Made by a program: the position numbers and the translations under genes. Under the pieces are notes generated by a model. It was not told the DNA's origin, did not search any database, and saw only the letters and a list, made by a program, of their open reading frames with translations. Shown piece by piece: positions 44,106 to 54,612 of a stretch of 64,000 nucleotides of DNA. Positions within the stretch are counted from its first letter, which is position 1; the number at the start of each line of letters is the position of its first letter. The stretch spans positions 1 to 64,000 of the forward strand of contig JAUIRK010001026.1 in assembly GCA_030549495.1 (NCBI GenBank), written 5' to 3'. Origin of the DNA: Nectonema munidae (taxonomy: Eukaryota; Nematomorpha; Nectonematoida; Nectonematidae).

Positions 44106-45730
44106 GACATGAATGCCTTGAGGTAGCGACTTTCTAAACAATTATCTTCTAAAAATGATGAATAATACAAAGACTTTTATTTCAACAAGGATATACCAGA
44201 CTTTCATTCTACATTCACTAGTGCCATTGATTCCGTTACAATTAGTTGATTCGTCAATAGCAGAAAAAGTTGTAGTTATCATAGGCCATGGTGCCTACCC
44301 TAGCAAACCTTTTCACAGTGTTTAACAACTTGATTTCGAAGTGACGAAATTAATCTCAATTCTGAAATGAATGATTTCCTAGCAAAAATTCTTTTGTTAT
44401 CAGCAAAATATGTTAGGAAAAGTTATTAAAAAGAATAAATAACTTTCTGATATTCTCCTTCCTATCTAACGTATGAAGAATGTTCAGATGAAATAAAATT
44501 GCGCGACTAAGATACAACTGCTAGTCTAGCACATTTTTTTTGATGAACCTTTACTCCGTTATAATGTTAGGTAAAGGGATAGGCAAACCAAATGTCATTA
44601 ACAGTTTCATTAAGCTTTAATGTATTGTTAAGATAAGAGACATACGGTTTTTATGAAACACACAAAGTTATTCAAATTTAGGTTGATTACTATGATGAGA
44701 TTTTCAATCAAATTATAAAGGCCTTTTAAATAGTAAAAGTATATTTTGGCAGAGAAAACAAATAATACACCTTTTTTATATAAGAAACTCCATTTTCTGG
44801 ATCAGACCATATTTTGCTAACGATGGAGAGTGCTTTAAAGCCTCACGTTGTTAGAGATTATTTTTTTTATTATTTAATAATTTTTATTTATATTAAAAAT
44901 AATTAAATTAACTCAAAATGATTATTTCTTGGGAAAGGGAGAAATGAAAATGTTTACAATTCTAAAAATTTAATAAGAGATCCATATGAGGCAAGTTGCT
45001 TATTTTTTGACCTTGAACCCTTAGCAACTCAGATAGAAAAAAAGGTAATATAAAATTGAATGAAATAATAGAATTTCTTAAAATTTAACTTTATAATCAT
45101 ATTTGATCAAAAATATTTTTTAAAGATATTCCAAAAAATAGTAACATATGAAAAAATAACATCAAATAAAGCTGAAGTGTTACTACCCCACTCTGGGCTA
45201 GGATTTCAAAAACTACAAATATGCCAAAAAGTACAACATGGACAAAGACAAAATTGCTGGAAAGTGACAAAAATATAAAGACCTTAAAAAGGAAATGTTT
45301 TATAAAAGATTATACATGTAAGTGTATCTTGGGTTAAGTATTTTGAACACTTAAAAAATATTAAAAATAGTAGGATATTGCTGCTATTAAGATACACAGG
45401 GGAAAGTGTTTAAACACAGAGAAATTGGAAGGAAAGGCAAGCACGATAATGATGATAATAATAGCATAAAATAAGTTAATGCATGCCTTAATATGACAGA
45501 CGCAGAACAAGATAAAAAGAAAGAGTGTTTATCGCGCGTATTAATAACTATTATACAATCATGGCACGAAATATAAGGAGAGTGGAATGTGTTAGGAGGA
45601 GAAACACAACGTAAAAATTCAAGAGAAAAAGGAGTGTGTTATTAGCAGTTGATGTGTAGTGGATGTTAAATAGGAGTATATTGTGTATGGGGTTTTACGA
45701 GATACTCTCCAGTGCTGTAGGAAGAGAGAA
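44106..45730. other. 3' flank of clathrin heavy chain
   Basis: It probably holds the 3' UTR on the minus strand. The nearest clear AATAAA signals on that strand lie near 44,866-44,890, about 850 nt past the stop, within a very A+T-rich stretch. Nothing else identified. Confidence 0.4.
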
Positions 45731-48700
45731 TTATTTGAAAAGATTTGTTGAAGGGGACATGGCAACACTGGTGGACATTGCTGTGGGCATAGTTTGAGAA
45801 GAGAGCAAGGGAAAGGGAGGAACGATTCCGAGAGAGTTGATATGAGCGGAGGCAGCAATAGCTGGGAGGTGTCCCGCCAAGATGCTGGTCTGTTGTCCAT
45901 TTTCACTGGAAACGCGTTCCCGCGCAGAAGACTCTAATTCAGCGACAATGCTATCCACTTTGGTGGTGTACTCGCGTACATATTGAATGAAGTAAGGCAT
46001 GCCAGCATCCATGATGTTGTAGCGCCAAGAAAGTTCAAGAACAACGTCTGGACGCAACAAATCATAGCATTGGAATAGGGTGGCGGAGAAGCAGTCAAAA
46101 GCTTTTTCCTCAAGAAAGAAAGTCAGCAAGTCTTCGGCAATTTCTTCAACGCAGGACTCTGAAGCAAATTCAATAGCGTCCTTGTAAAGTAGGTCTCTTT
46201 TGCACAATTCTATCGACTGGATCCAACGATTGTTCTTTTTGTAGAGGTAAGCGGATATTCGCCTAAACTCTATCAAATCATGAGGCTCTAGGCGTTGGGC
46301 CAGAGCTATCGTATCGAAGTTATCGTATGCGTCTATCGAAGCTCGTAAAGTGTTGAAGTCATTTTCTTGGATATAGATATCATTCAGTGCTTCATTGATC
46401 GCTTTAATGTTAGAGTTTTGTACTGAACGCAAATATGGCTTAATCAATTCAATTTTCTTTTCTTTCAAAAAAAATTTGACAACGCGAGAATTGTCAATTC
46501 GAAGTGACAAAACAGTTAGAAGTTCATTCAAGAGCAATGGCTTATACTGTAAATAGCATTCAAGCGACTTGTAATACAACTCGATATTCGCAACTTTCGA
46601 AATGATGTCTTTGAAGTGATTCTCGCGCCAAGACTCGGTAGGATGCTTCATCATGGTTAAAACGGCGTTGTCATACTCCTCATATTTGTCATATAAAAAT
46701 GTTAGCTCGGCCCAAAGATGAGCTTGTTCTGCCGCACGTAAGACTTTAGGAATGTTGACACGGGACCAAAATAAATCTAAATGCTCTTTCATTTTTGACG
46801 GCTTGTATTTCGAGTAGAGAATCGCTAATTCCGTAAACAAACCCATGTGTGCTCGCTCCAAGCCAAGAGCTGCTTCAAGCAGGTGAATCAATTCGTCAGT
46901 ATAGCCTAGTTCTTCGTAAAAATGAATCAACTCTTCAAGTTCATCTGCATGAACAACAATGTTTAGGCCGCATAGTTGAGCAAGTCTGAACTCTTTCTTC
47001 TCGATACACGCAAAACAAACCTGCTTCCATACTTTAGTGGAAGTGGCTTTGCGCGCAGAATCAACAGCCCCTTGGTACTCCCCCAAGTGCATAAGTGTGA
47101 TGGCCAAAGCAGCAAAATTGGAGACATTGTTATACAACAACTTAGCAGACTCATGCATCCCTTGTTCAAAACATCGATCACCAATCTGCTGAATTTGCGC
47201 GTGATTCGGCCCCGATATGAATTCTTCCAATTCAGAAAGGCGATTTGTTTTTGCAAGGGCAAACGCGAGTTCACTTTCTATGTAGCTTTCTCGTGTCTTT
47301 TTACGCGCCATCTGCAAATAGCGGACAATGTCATCCCATTTGTTAAGTCTTCCCGCAACATCCACAACTTCTAAATATCCAGAAGGATCTTCAGCTTTGA
47401 TGTAACTGTCCACTGCTTCTTTGACCATTTGATTTTTGAGTTGAGCTTTTGCTAATAAACTCCATACACTTGGTTCGTTACACCGCTCTGAAAATTCATA
47501 AGCTCGATCCAAGTTTTTGATATTATCTATCAAAACTTGAACAGCTGAGGTGTTTACATCAAATTTCTTATAAATTGAAAATGCTTCTTCATAAAGATTA
47601 TTTGCAATAGCTATATTGGCTATGTCAGGGGCGTCATAATTTTCAAGCCTGTTGATGTATTCCATAACACGAGAACGATCAGCTTTAATAGCAGTCAATA
47701 TCAGTAAGTTTTGTAAATTTCTATGACTGTTATATTGGGAATTGTCAATAACAATCTTCTCGAGTAACTCAATCAACTCATTGGGCAATTCTGCTGCCAT
47801 AAAAGCTTTCACGGTTATAGAAATTTCTTCAACGTCTTGCGTCTCAGAAAGGGCAGTAGCAACGACTTGATCAATGAGTTGTCTTCTATGTGTATTTTCC
47901 GAGCTAAGAACATGCGCCCAGAGATCAAGTTGTTTTCGATGAACGAGATATCGAGCAAGCGTTTTGAATAAGGAATTTTCATTACATACTTTCACCAATT
48001 CGAGATCACACGCGCCACGCTCATACACTAAAGCGGCTAAATGAGGATCTCTCTTCTCACAGTACTTGCCAACTACACGACTGTCATAGTACGCGTTTTC
48101 CCGTAAAAAGCGCTCGGCCCCCGTATTCGCGTCAATATAAATTTTGGCAAGAGCGTTGTGTGTAGCTGGTTCTATCACTCCTTCGTGCACTCTTGTTTCT
48201 AACCAGGGCGTTAAAAGTTTCAAGCGATTCCTCTTCTCAACTTCACAAACGAGCTCTTCCGTGGAAAAAGTAGCTCGTACACCCAACACCAAAGCTTTGA
48301 TCGTGTCTTCAGAACAATCAACGTCCAAAAGCCCGCCAACCACCACAGGTAGGCGTGAAGGATTCACCTTTTGAACATAGATCTCGATGTACTTTTGTAG
48401 GTTGTTCCTGTATAGGTACAAAACAAGATCGTGAACGAAGTCAAAACGATCACAAACAATAATGAGTGGGAGTTGATCTTGAAGTTTGGCTTCTTTCAAG
48501 AAATTCTTCACGCGTTCAGGATCAAAGCAATTACTCTCTCGACATATCCTCTCAACTTCCTTGAGCTGACCGGTTTTACAGGCCGATTGAATGTATTTGA
48601 AATGAACTTCAGAATCTTGACTAAAATTCACAATAGCGCCCAAAAAATAGAAAAGGCCTTCATAACTTTTGAAGGATTCAAATAGATCTATCAAAGCTTG

Positions 48701-50803
48701 GGTTGTCAATTGTTCGTAGTATTTTGTTGCTATCTGTACACACACTTGCAAATTTTGACGTATATTCGCAGTTAGCATGCCCTTTAAACAGTCGAGCGAA
48801 TCTTCAACCGAAAGAGATCCGAAATAGTTAACTAGCCAATCAGTATTTAGGAGATGTGTGTGAACAACAGCTCGCTTTATGTCATACAAGTCAGTGTAGT
48901 GTTCAAGAGCGCGTTGTAGAAGCCCAGCCTTTTCACAGAGTTGTGCTATAGCAGCTCTATCATAGTGAGTAAACATTTGATTGCCAAGGATCGCATCAGC
49001 AACTTGAGGAGCAGATAAAAGATTCATTTCGAGGAGTCTGGTTTGTAAAGCAGCATCACTTGGATTATTCGCTTTGAGAGCGTCAAGCAAAAAAGCAGTA
49101 CATTGGGGGATGCAATTAGATTCGCAGAAAATATCAACAATTGAATTGATGTCAGATACAAGTGCGTTCTCTTCATTCTTGATGAGCAGTTGCGCAAATT
49201 TAAGACCTTTATCAGGATTCGTTTTGACAATATTTCGAAGCAGAGAGAGCCAATCAGGAGTGTAGTTGACTTTTTCTGCGTACAACACAATCTTTTGATA
49301 CTCTTCCATTTCAGCGAAGCATTGAATAACTTTTGCCGAAACATGAGCTCTTATGTAGACAGAGAGAGCAAGGGTTGAGTCAAAACTTTTAAGATAATCA
49401 CCTAATTCTTCACTACTTTCCAACTTATCCTCTTTAAGCCATTTCTCAATCAATTGCTTTTTACCTTGCTGCAAAACGGGTCGGCACAACTCCATCGATT
49501 CAAAGCGATTCAGCTTAAACTTGTCTAGCAGTGTGCTGAAGTACTGTAAAAAGGGAGCTTGTTGACCAGGAGCCGTTTGCACAGACTTGAATCGTGCGAT
49601 CGTAGCAGGCGTTCTCAAAATCTCTTTTGGAGCACATGCTGCAATCTTTGCAGCTTGGCCATAACTCCCCGAAGAAAAAGCAGCCTCAAACCTTTGAATG
49701 AACAGATCTTCAGCACCTGAGAGATTACAACGCTTAGAAAAGTTGTAAGCGAGATTCTGATTACGCAAAACATTTATGATATAAGGAATTATGGTTTCTT
49801 CGTCGATCGCCACCGTTAATACTTGTCCCTTGCGATTCACTCCAATGATGCCATGGGTGGGGGTATAGGGAGCCGTGGTGAATATGGTTTCACTCGTGAT
49901 ACGGTTCATGTACACACAAGTACCTGATTCAATATCATACAAATGAATGTATCCGTACTTCGATATGATATATATGAGTCCATGAACATTACTCACTTGC
50001 AAAGCAACCGGAAAATCACTAGCGACTTCGGCAGCAAAAAACAAATCCACATTTTTCTTGGGGTACGGCTCATTTCCTTCTGGCGGCGTGCCAACTTCAA
50101 TTATATGCACCATGGCCTTGTCTTCCGTTTTGACAGCAAACGTGAGAAGATTAGATGGGTGAGGATTATCCATGTAAGTGAACTGCGCAAACGCTCCAGC
50201 ATGACCTTCAATCTTTTGAGAGAGTTTCCTCTCGGTACTGTATAACTGCATTGCGCCAACAACGCGATCCCCTTTCGCCTTTATACTGATTAAAGCGAGC
50301 CACTGATGCGAGGCATCGGTGGTGTAGTTGATAATTTGGTAGTCCTTGAGTTCTTCGTAGCGATCAAAAACCTGAACAGGATTACCATCCCCTTCCATAG
50401 CCCAGTGATAGACGTGGGCCTCAGTTACGAGAGCGATTAAATTTACAGAAATCCACTTCCAAAACAAGACATTGTCTTGCATGACGTAAGATTTCATCTT
50501 TGATTTCATTTCAATATTAAAAATTTGAAGGGTCAAATGCGCTTTGAGGGCTAGAACTTTGCTGGCAGGATTCATGATTGCGGAATCAGCGGAGATATTT
50601 CTGCGAATTGTGGCATCCGGGTTGCTAAGGTCTACGATGAATACGGTTGTCGAATTGCCTGACTTTTCTCGGATGCAAATGTACTTATCACTTGACATTG
50701 TCACAGTGGAGAAGCCGATATTGGAGGTATTGACGCCAATATTCTGCAATAAAAGCTCCTCTTGGAAACGAATTGGTAAGATTTCGCTTCCTGTAGTTGC
50801 CAT
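45731..50803 (-). CDS. Chc: Clathrin heavy chain, intact, single coding exon
   Basis: A 1,690-residue open frame encodes the clathrin heavy chain, which trimerises into triskelia that coat vesicles at the plasma membrane, trans-Golgi and endosomes. Animal orthologues are about 1,675 residues, so this is full length. The N-terminal propeller (about 1-330) starts [16 protein letters not shown] and holds [20 protein letters not shown]. The linker and the clathrin heavy chain repeats fill about 340-1,570 (for example [20 protein letters not shown]). The trimerisation region lies near 1,560-1,620 ([20 protein letters not shown]). The tail has SILAG where vertebrate and fly proteins carry the Hsc70-binding QLMLTAG-type motif. 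The start ATG (50803) is 14 nt inside the exon after a clear splice acceptor. No coding intron exists, which is unusual beside a gene with multi-kilobase introns. G+C is higher than in the flanks. Confidence 0.98.
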   Translation of the reverse strand: MATTGSEILPIRFQEELLLQNIGVNTSNIGFSTVTMSSDKYICIREKSGNSTTVFIVDLSNPDATIRRNISADSAIMNPASKVLALKAHLTLQIFNIEMKSKMKSYVMQDNVLFWKWISVNLIALVTEAHVYHWAMEGDGNPVQVFDRYEELKDYQIINYTTDASHQWLALISIKAKGDRVVGAMQLYSTERKLSQKIEGHAGAFAQFTYMDNPHPSNLLTFAVKTEDKAMVHIIEVGTPPEGNEPYPKKNVDLFFAAEVASDFPVALQVSNVHGLIYIISKYGYIHLYDIESGTCVYMNRITSETIFTTAPYTPTHGIIGVNRKGQVLTVAIDEETIIPYIINVLRNQNLAYNFSKRCNLSGAEDLFIQRFEAAFSSGSYGQAAKIAACAPKEILRTPATIARFKSVQTAPGQQAPFLQYFSTLLDKFKLNRFESMELCRPVLQQGKKQLIEKWLKEDKLESSEELGDYLKSFDSTLALSVYIRAHVSAKVIQCFAEMEEYQKIVLYAEKVNYTPDWLSLLRNIVKTNPDKGLKFAQLLIKNEENALVSDINSIVDIFCESNCIPQCTAFLLDALKANNPSDAALQTRLLEMNLLSAPQVADAILGNQMFTHYDRAAIAQLCEKAGLLQRALEHYTDLYDIKRAVVHTHLLNTDWLVNYFGSLSVEDSLDCLKGMLTANIRQNLQVCVQIATKYYEQLTTQALIDLFESFKSYEGLFYFLGAIVNFSQDSEVHFKYIQSACKTGQLKEVERICRESNCFDPERVKNFLKEAKLQDQLPLIIVCDRFDFVHDLVLYLYRNNLQKYIEIYVQKVNPSRLPVVVGGLLDVDCSEDTIKALVLGVRATFSTEELVCEVEKRNRLKLLTPWLETRVHEGVIEPATHNALAKIYIDANTGAERFLRENAYYDSRVVGKYCEKRDPHLAALVYERGACDLELVKVCNENSLFKTLARYLVHRKQLDLWAHVLSSENTHRRQLIDQVVATALSETQDVEEISITVKAFMAAELPNELIELLEKIVIDNSQYNSHRNLQNLLILTAIKADRSRVMEYINRLENYDAPDIANIAIANNLYEEAFSIYKKFDVNTSAVQVLIDNIKNLDRAYEFSERCNEPSVWSLLAKAQLKNQMVKEAVDSYIKAEDPSGYLEVVDVAGRLNKWDDIVRYLQMARKKTRESYIESELAFALAKTNRLSELEEFISGPNHAQIQQIGDRCFEQGMHESAKLLYNNVSNFAALAITLMHLGEYQGAVDSARKATSTKVWKQVCFACIEKKEFRLAQLCGLNIVVHADELEELIHFYEELGYTDELIHLLEAALGLERAHMGLFTELAILYSKYKPSKMKEHLDLFWSRVNIPKVLRAAEQAHLWAELTFLYDKYEEYDNAVLTMMKHPTESWRENHFKDIISKVANIELYYKSLECYLQYKPLLLNELLTVLSLRIDNSRVVKFFLKEKKIELIKPYLRSVQNSNIKAINEALNDIYIQENDFNTLRASIDAYDNFDTIALAQRLEPHDLIEFRRISAYLYKKNNRWIQSIELCKRDLLYKDAIEFASESCVEEIAEDLLTFFLEEKAFDCFSATLFQCYDLLRPDVVLELSWRYNIMDAGMPYFIQYVREYTTKVDSIVAELESSARERVSSENGQQTSILAGHLPAIAASAHINSLGIVPPFPLLSSQTMPTAMSTSVAMSPSTNLFK

Positions 50804-50817
50804 TGTGTCAGAAAAAT

Positions 50818-50910
50818 CTAATCAAAAGAAAAACAGATGTTTTAAAAAAGCGAAAATAAAATAAAATTAACAAGATAAGTAATGAGAGCTATGTTAAAAG
50901 GCGTTCTTAC
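50818..50910 (-). other. 5' UTR intron of clathrin heavy chain
   Basis: A consensus donor (GTAAGA, from 50910) and a polypyrimidine acceptor (TTTTTCTTTTGATTAG, ending 50818) define a 93-nt intron that ends 14 nt before the start codon. It implies a non-coding first exon ending at 50911. Inferred from splice signals only. Confidence 0.6.
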
Positions 50911-51160
50911 GCGCAAGCATTTGAAAAGATACAAGCAGGGCTTTTTCGCTTTTCAATACCTGGAATCAATTAAATAAATATCCGTGCTCGTAAATAAAAT
51001 AGGTTGTGAAAAAAGTTCTTGGAAAACTGATCAAGGGTGAATGCGAAATTGACCATTTACAACAGGCGCTCTAGAAAATTAATAATCAGTGTGGTCAGTG
51101 TAGCAGCACTGCGGTACGGAACATTATTTCGCGGTCGCCATGCAATTTATATAATACAAA
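50911..51160 (-). promoter_or_regulatory. Likely clathrin promoter and non-coding first exon
   Basis: On the minus strand a TATA-like element (TATATAAAT) lies near 51153-51145, so transcription could start near 51120 and the first exon would run to 50911. A GC-richer stretch and a five-codon upstream ATG frame (MATAK) fall just after the TATA-like element; whether it is transcribed depends on the real start site. A second acceptor-like TGATTCCAG lies near 50960. All inferred. Confidence 0.4.
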
Positions 51161-51386
51161 AATAAGACATGGAGACTGAAAAACTAAAAAAATTCCAATA
51201 TCCAAATAATAATTATTTGTAATCAAATTTTAACTTTATAAAGTTTCATACATCAAAGTTGAAATCTAGAAATCATTAACAAAGAATATTCAAATGAAAA
51301 TCCTAAGTCGCAAAAAAATTGAGGAACATTACTTCAAGGGTGCGCCCTTGAAAATAGCCATGTGAACCCTAAGATTCCATCTAGAT

Positions 51387-51575
51387 CAGCGATTCTTAAC
51401 AAGGGGTGCGAGAAACGACCAAATAATGGACAACATATGTAATATGTACTTGTTCATATTTATATTTTAAAATTATATGACCGAATTTTCCATATCAATC
51501 TCAATGGTGCGCCCCAAAGTTTCAGCTATTTCATAGGTGTAAAAAAGTTCCTAAGGTAAAAAAGTTTGAGCACTG
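51387..51575. mobile_element. Old short hAT element
   Basis: Ends CAGCGATTCTTAACAAGGGG and, inverted, CAGTGCTCAAACTTTTTTAC resemble the CAGTGvTTCTCAAMC termini of hAT elements. Flanks ATCTAGAT and CTCTAAAC agree at about 5 of 8 bases, as expected of an old insertion. No coding. Confidence 0.45.
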
Positions 51576-52356
51576 CTCTAAACTTTAAAAAAAAATAAAT
51601 CATAAAAATAATCATAATGATAACGTGCATTCAAAGATTTAAAGGTATTGATGTCATAAATTTTTAGAGCTTAACAACTGTTATGTTAAAATAGTTTAGA
51701 TTCAACTCGCCATCATTTTGACTAGGAAATGATTTTATATTAGACACAGCCTCTAAATTTGCCGTATACTCCAAAGACTTTTTCTAAGTCTGCATTTGAG
51801 ATATATTTTTGCAAATATTGCATCATCTAATTTTAACAGTATTTAAGCTAGAACAATCACTAAATATGTAATTCGATCCAGTGCAGGTGATACAATATTA
51901 GAATAAATCAAATAGATTGAAATTACATCAATATTATTATAAAAACAAACTCCTTGCTTTAGTAAAAATATTAACTCTAAATTATATAATTTAAATGATA
52001 ATTATTTCAAAAATAAAAATTTATTTGTAAACTCTCTCTCTCTCTGTGTAAATATTTCCAATTTGCAAGTTTTTCTATTTTTTTAATTTGTTGTGAAATT
52101 TAAATAAACGCAACTAGATTATACTTTTTTTTAATAATAAGATTAAATAATTACATGTATTGTTTCATTTAATATCCGGTAAACCTCATCGAATATTCGA
52201 TATACAGCTTTATTGCTATCTGCTACATCCCTAGTTGTAATGTCATATGAATAAGATTAGGCATTTACATCCTGTTTTCTTCAGAATTTCATATCATACG
52301 TTTTTTGGTAATGTTAATGCATTCAAAATATATATCTAAAGATATAGAAATTTTAC

Positions 52357-52527
52357 CAATAATTTATATACTTCAAATAAATTTTATTTGATGTTTTTTT
52401 TAATAATTATAATACTAATTAAGTATTTTTAAGATAATTTTCATTATCAGCTAAATTATGTATTGATCTCAGTGATGAAAAGTCAAATTTGTTAGGAAAA
52501 TTTTAACGATAGATGAAATCATCTATT
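52357..52527. repeat. 170-bp repeat, copy 1
   Basis: Nearly identical to 61,195-61,368 in the same orientation, with only a few differences (for example AAAAGTCAAATTTG here against AAAAGTTAAATTTG). It includes the palindrome CAAATAAATTTTATTTG. A CT microsatellite lies upstream at 52,027-52,040. Confidence 0.8.
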
Positions 52528-52824
52528 TTATTTTTATACTTTTAATAAAGATTTTTATTGAATATATAAAGTTATTGAATATACCTTTTATAATTCAAAT
52601 GATCTGTATTTTCCCGAAAATTTTTTTTGTAAAATTATAGTAAATATATTTACCCATATAAGCAATGAAAGTATTTTAATTGAGTCAAAGTATAAAATGA
52701 GCCATCCCCCATTTTTGACGTAAACGAGGCCCTTGAGACTAGTCCCTTGCATGTTCGTGTCCATAATTATGTGTTTGGTATTAATCATCTAGATTAATTA
52801 CAAGAGTGAAAAAAAATCCATCTG

Positions 52825-53760
52825 TTGTAGGTTAGGGCAAGAACTTTACCTGGTGAACCAAAGGAAGTCCTGGACGTGGCTATCAAGATTGTCAAATATA
52901 TAAAACCAAAGTCGCCTCTTCAAAGTGCTCTGCAAGGATATGGAATCTGAACATGAAGCCTGGCTTTTTCATACAAACGTATGATGGCTATGAAAGGGAA
53001 ACATGCTTGGACGCCTACATGAACTACGAGAAGGAGTAGCAACGTTTTTATATTCACAACAGAAAGTAGATCTTCAGAAATTTCCTAGCTGATGACTTTT
53101 AGCGATCTCTAGCTTACATGCCTTTGAAGAATTGAATTTTGACAACGTTAAACTACAAGGGAAGAAGATTCAGATCCTCATGCACCATCATACTATTCGG
53201 GTATTTAAATCCAAACTCGAGCTCTGGCAGCATCGAATAAAGCAGGAAAATATAGCGAGATTTTGTAACTTGGATTAGACTCCTAGTCACACTACTCTTG
53301 ATTCTGAGCTAAAGGAACAAATTATCACTCACCTGACTAATTTGGAAACGGAATTAATCAGATACTTCTGAGATATAGATGGCAAGCGTAAATCCTGAAA
53401 ATTTACCAGGAACCCATTTCAGTGAGAAGTAATAAGTGATGTTCCACATGTAATACAAGAGCAATTTCTTGAGTTGAAGTTAAACTCTAAGGATGGCTTC
53501 ATAGAACTGCATCTTAGGACATTCTGCGTCAAGTATCTTTTTCCCTTAGTTTCACATTAGGCTCTTCGGATCCACGTCTTTGTAAAGCTATCTTTTCCAT
53601 GCTTGTTGCTATCAAGAATAATTGGAACAGGTTTAATGTTGAAGGCGACTTAAGTTATGCACTCTCTGGCATTCAACCACGCATGCAATACCTAGTTCAT
53701 AAGAGTAAAGCCATGTATCTCACAAATTACGAAAAAGATATCAAGTGATCAAATTTGGGG
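52825..53760 (+). pseudogene. hAT (ZBED5-like) transposase, C-terminal two thirds, decayed
   Basis: Plus-strand pieces in order: KEVLDVAIKIVKYIKPKSPL, MKGKHAWTP, YSQQKVDLQKFLADDF-like DNA, LKEQIITHLTNLETELIRYF, and VPHVIQEQFLELKLNSKDGF, followed by the LxVESDLxxALSGIQPR-like end near 53,640-53,690. This is the C-terminal part of BED-finger hAT transposases. Stops and small deletions make it inactive. Confidence 0.75.
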
Positions 53761-53939
53761 AGGGGGTATTTTTTCTATAATTTTCAAAATTTATTATAGA
53801 ATTTTTGTCTAAAGAAGAGAACACCATTATTACCTCATAACTGATAACATGGGAATGTTTTTGCAAAATATTAAGTGTGGTTTGATGCCGTCTATAAAGT
53901 TACAAAAAATAATTGTTGTCAATAAGTCCCACAACATAG

Positions 53940-54299
53940 GAGAACAGTTGATATTACCTTGCGCAAAGATATCATAATTAACGTGCTAAGAAGTTGTGAA
54001 CTTGAAAAATTGAAGTATATATTCCTCTCAAACCATACCGTTAGAAGGCTATAGGAGAGATGTTTGATGACATAATATCAGAAGTAGATTTATTGATTCA
54101 AAATTCGATTTTCAAAATTTTTGCAATTCAGCTTGATGAAACGATGGATGGTGCAATCTTAGCTCAGGCTTGCGTTTACGTTCAATATGTATATGACAAG
54201 CACTTGATAGACATTTTTTTGTTTTGCGAAACTCTTAGCAGTAGAACAACTGCAAAAGAAACATTTGACAACACGGGCAATTTTTAACAGCATACGGTA
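53940..54299 (+). pseudogene. hAT (ZBED5-like) transposase, N-terminal fragment
   Basis: A 75-codon open frame (54,060-54,287) reads FDDIISEVDLLIQNSIFKIF, AIQLDETMDGAILAQACVYV, then FCETLSSRTTAKETFD. This is the region with the first catalytic-type Asp (F-x-I-Q-L-D-E-T) of ZBED5-like hAT transposases. It lies downstream of the C-terminal part, so the order is scrambled. A MITE is inserted directly after it. Confidence 0.75.
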
Positions 54300-54437
54300 T
54301 TAACCCATTTACGACCAAGCAAAGCAGACGATATCTAAAAAAACGCAGACGATTTATATTCAAAGTCATCGAAAAAAGCAGACGAAGATAAAATTACTTA
54401 TGTTCCCAAATAGGAACATTGGTCGTAAATGGGTTAA
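54300..54437 (+). mobile_element. piggyBac-like MITE, complete copy
   Basis: 138 bp including TTAA at both ends (54,300-54,303 and 54,434-54,437). Perfect 15-bp terminal repeats CCCATTTACGACCAA. The motif GCAGACGA occurs three times inside. The palindrome TGTTCCCAAATAGGAACA (54,401-54,418) lies next to the right end. It is inserted into a hAT relic. Confidence 0.85.
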
Positions 54438-54457
54438 GCTAGAACATGCACCTGGAG

Positions 54458-54612
54458 TATCTTCAACTCAAGAAATTGCTCTTGTATTATATGTGGAACA
54501 TCACTTACTACTTCACACTGAAATGGGTTCCTGGTAAATTTTCAAGATTCACGCTTGTCATCTATATCTCAGAAGTATCTGATTAATTCCGTTTCCAAAT
54601 TAGTTAGGTGAG
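54458..54612 (-). repeat. Inverted duplicate of hAT C-terminal fragment
   Basis: The reverse complement matches 53,327-53,480 at well over 90%, encoding the same THLTNLETELIRYF and the following NPFQ. Both copies share the same in-frame TGA after RYF, so the source was already inactive when it was copied. Confidence 0.8.

Noticed and set aside
45619-45906. Open frame on the minus strand overlapping the clathrin 3' end, and several other frames within 46,900-50,900 on both strands
   Set aside because: They are alternative frames of the clathrin heavy chain gene; none has its own motif or start context.
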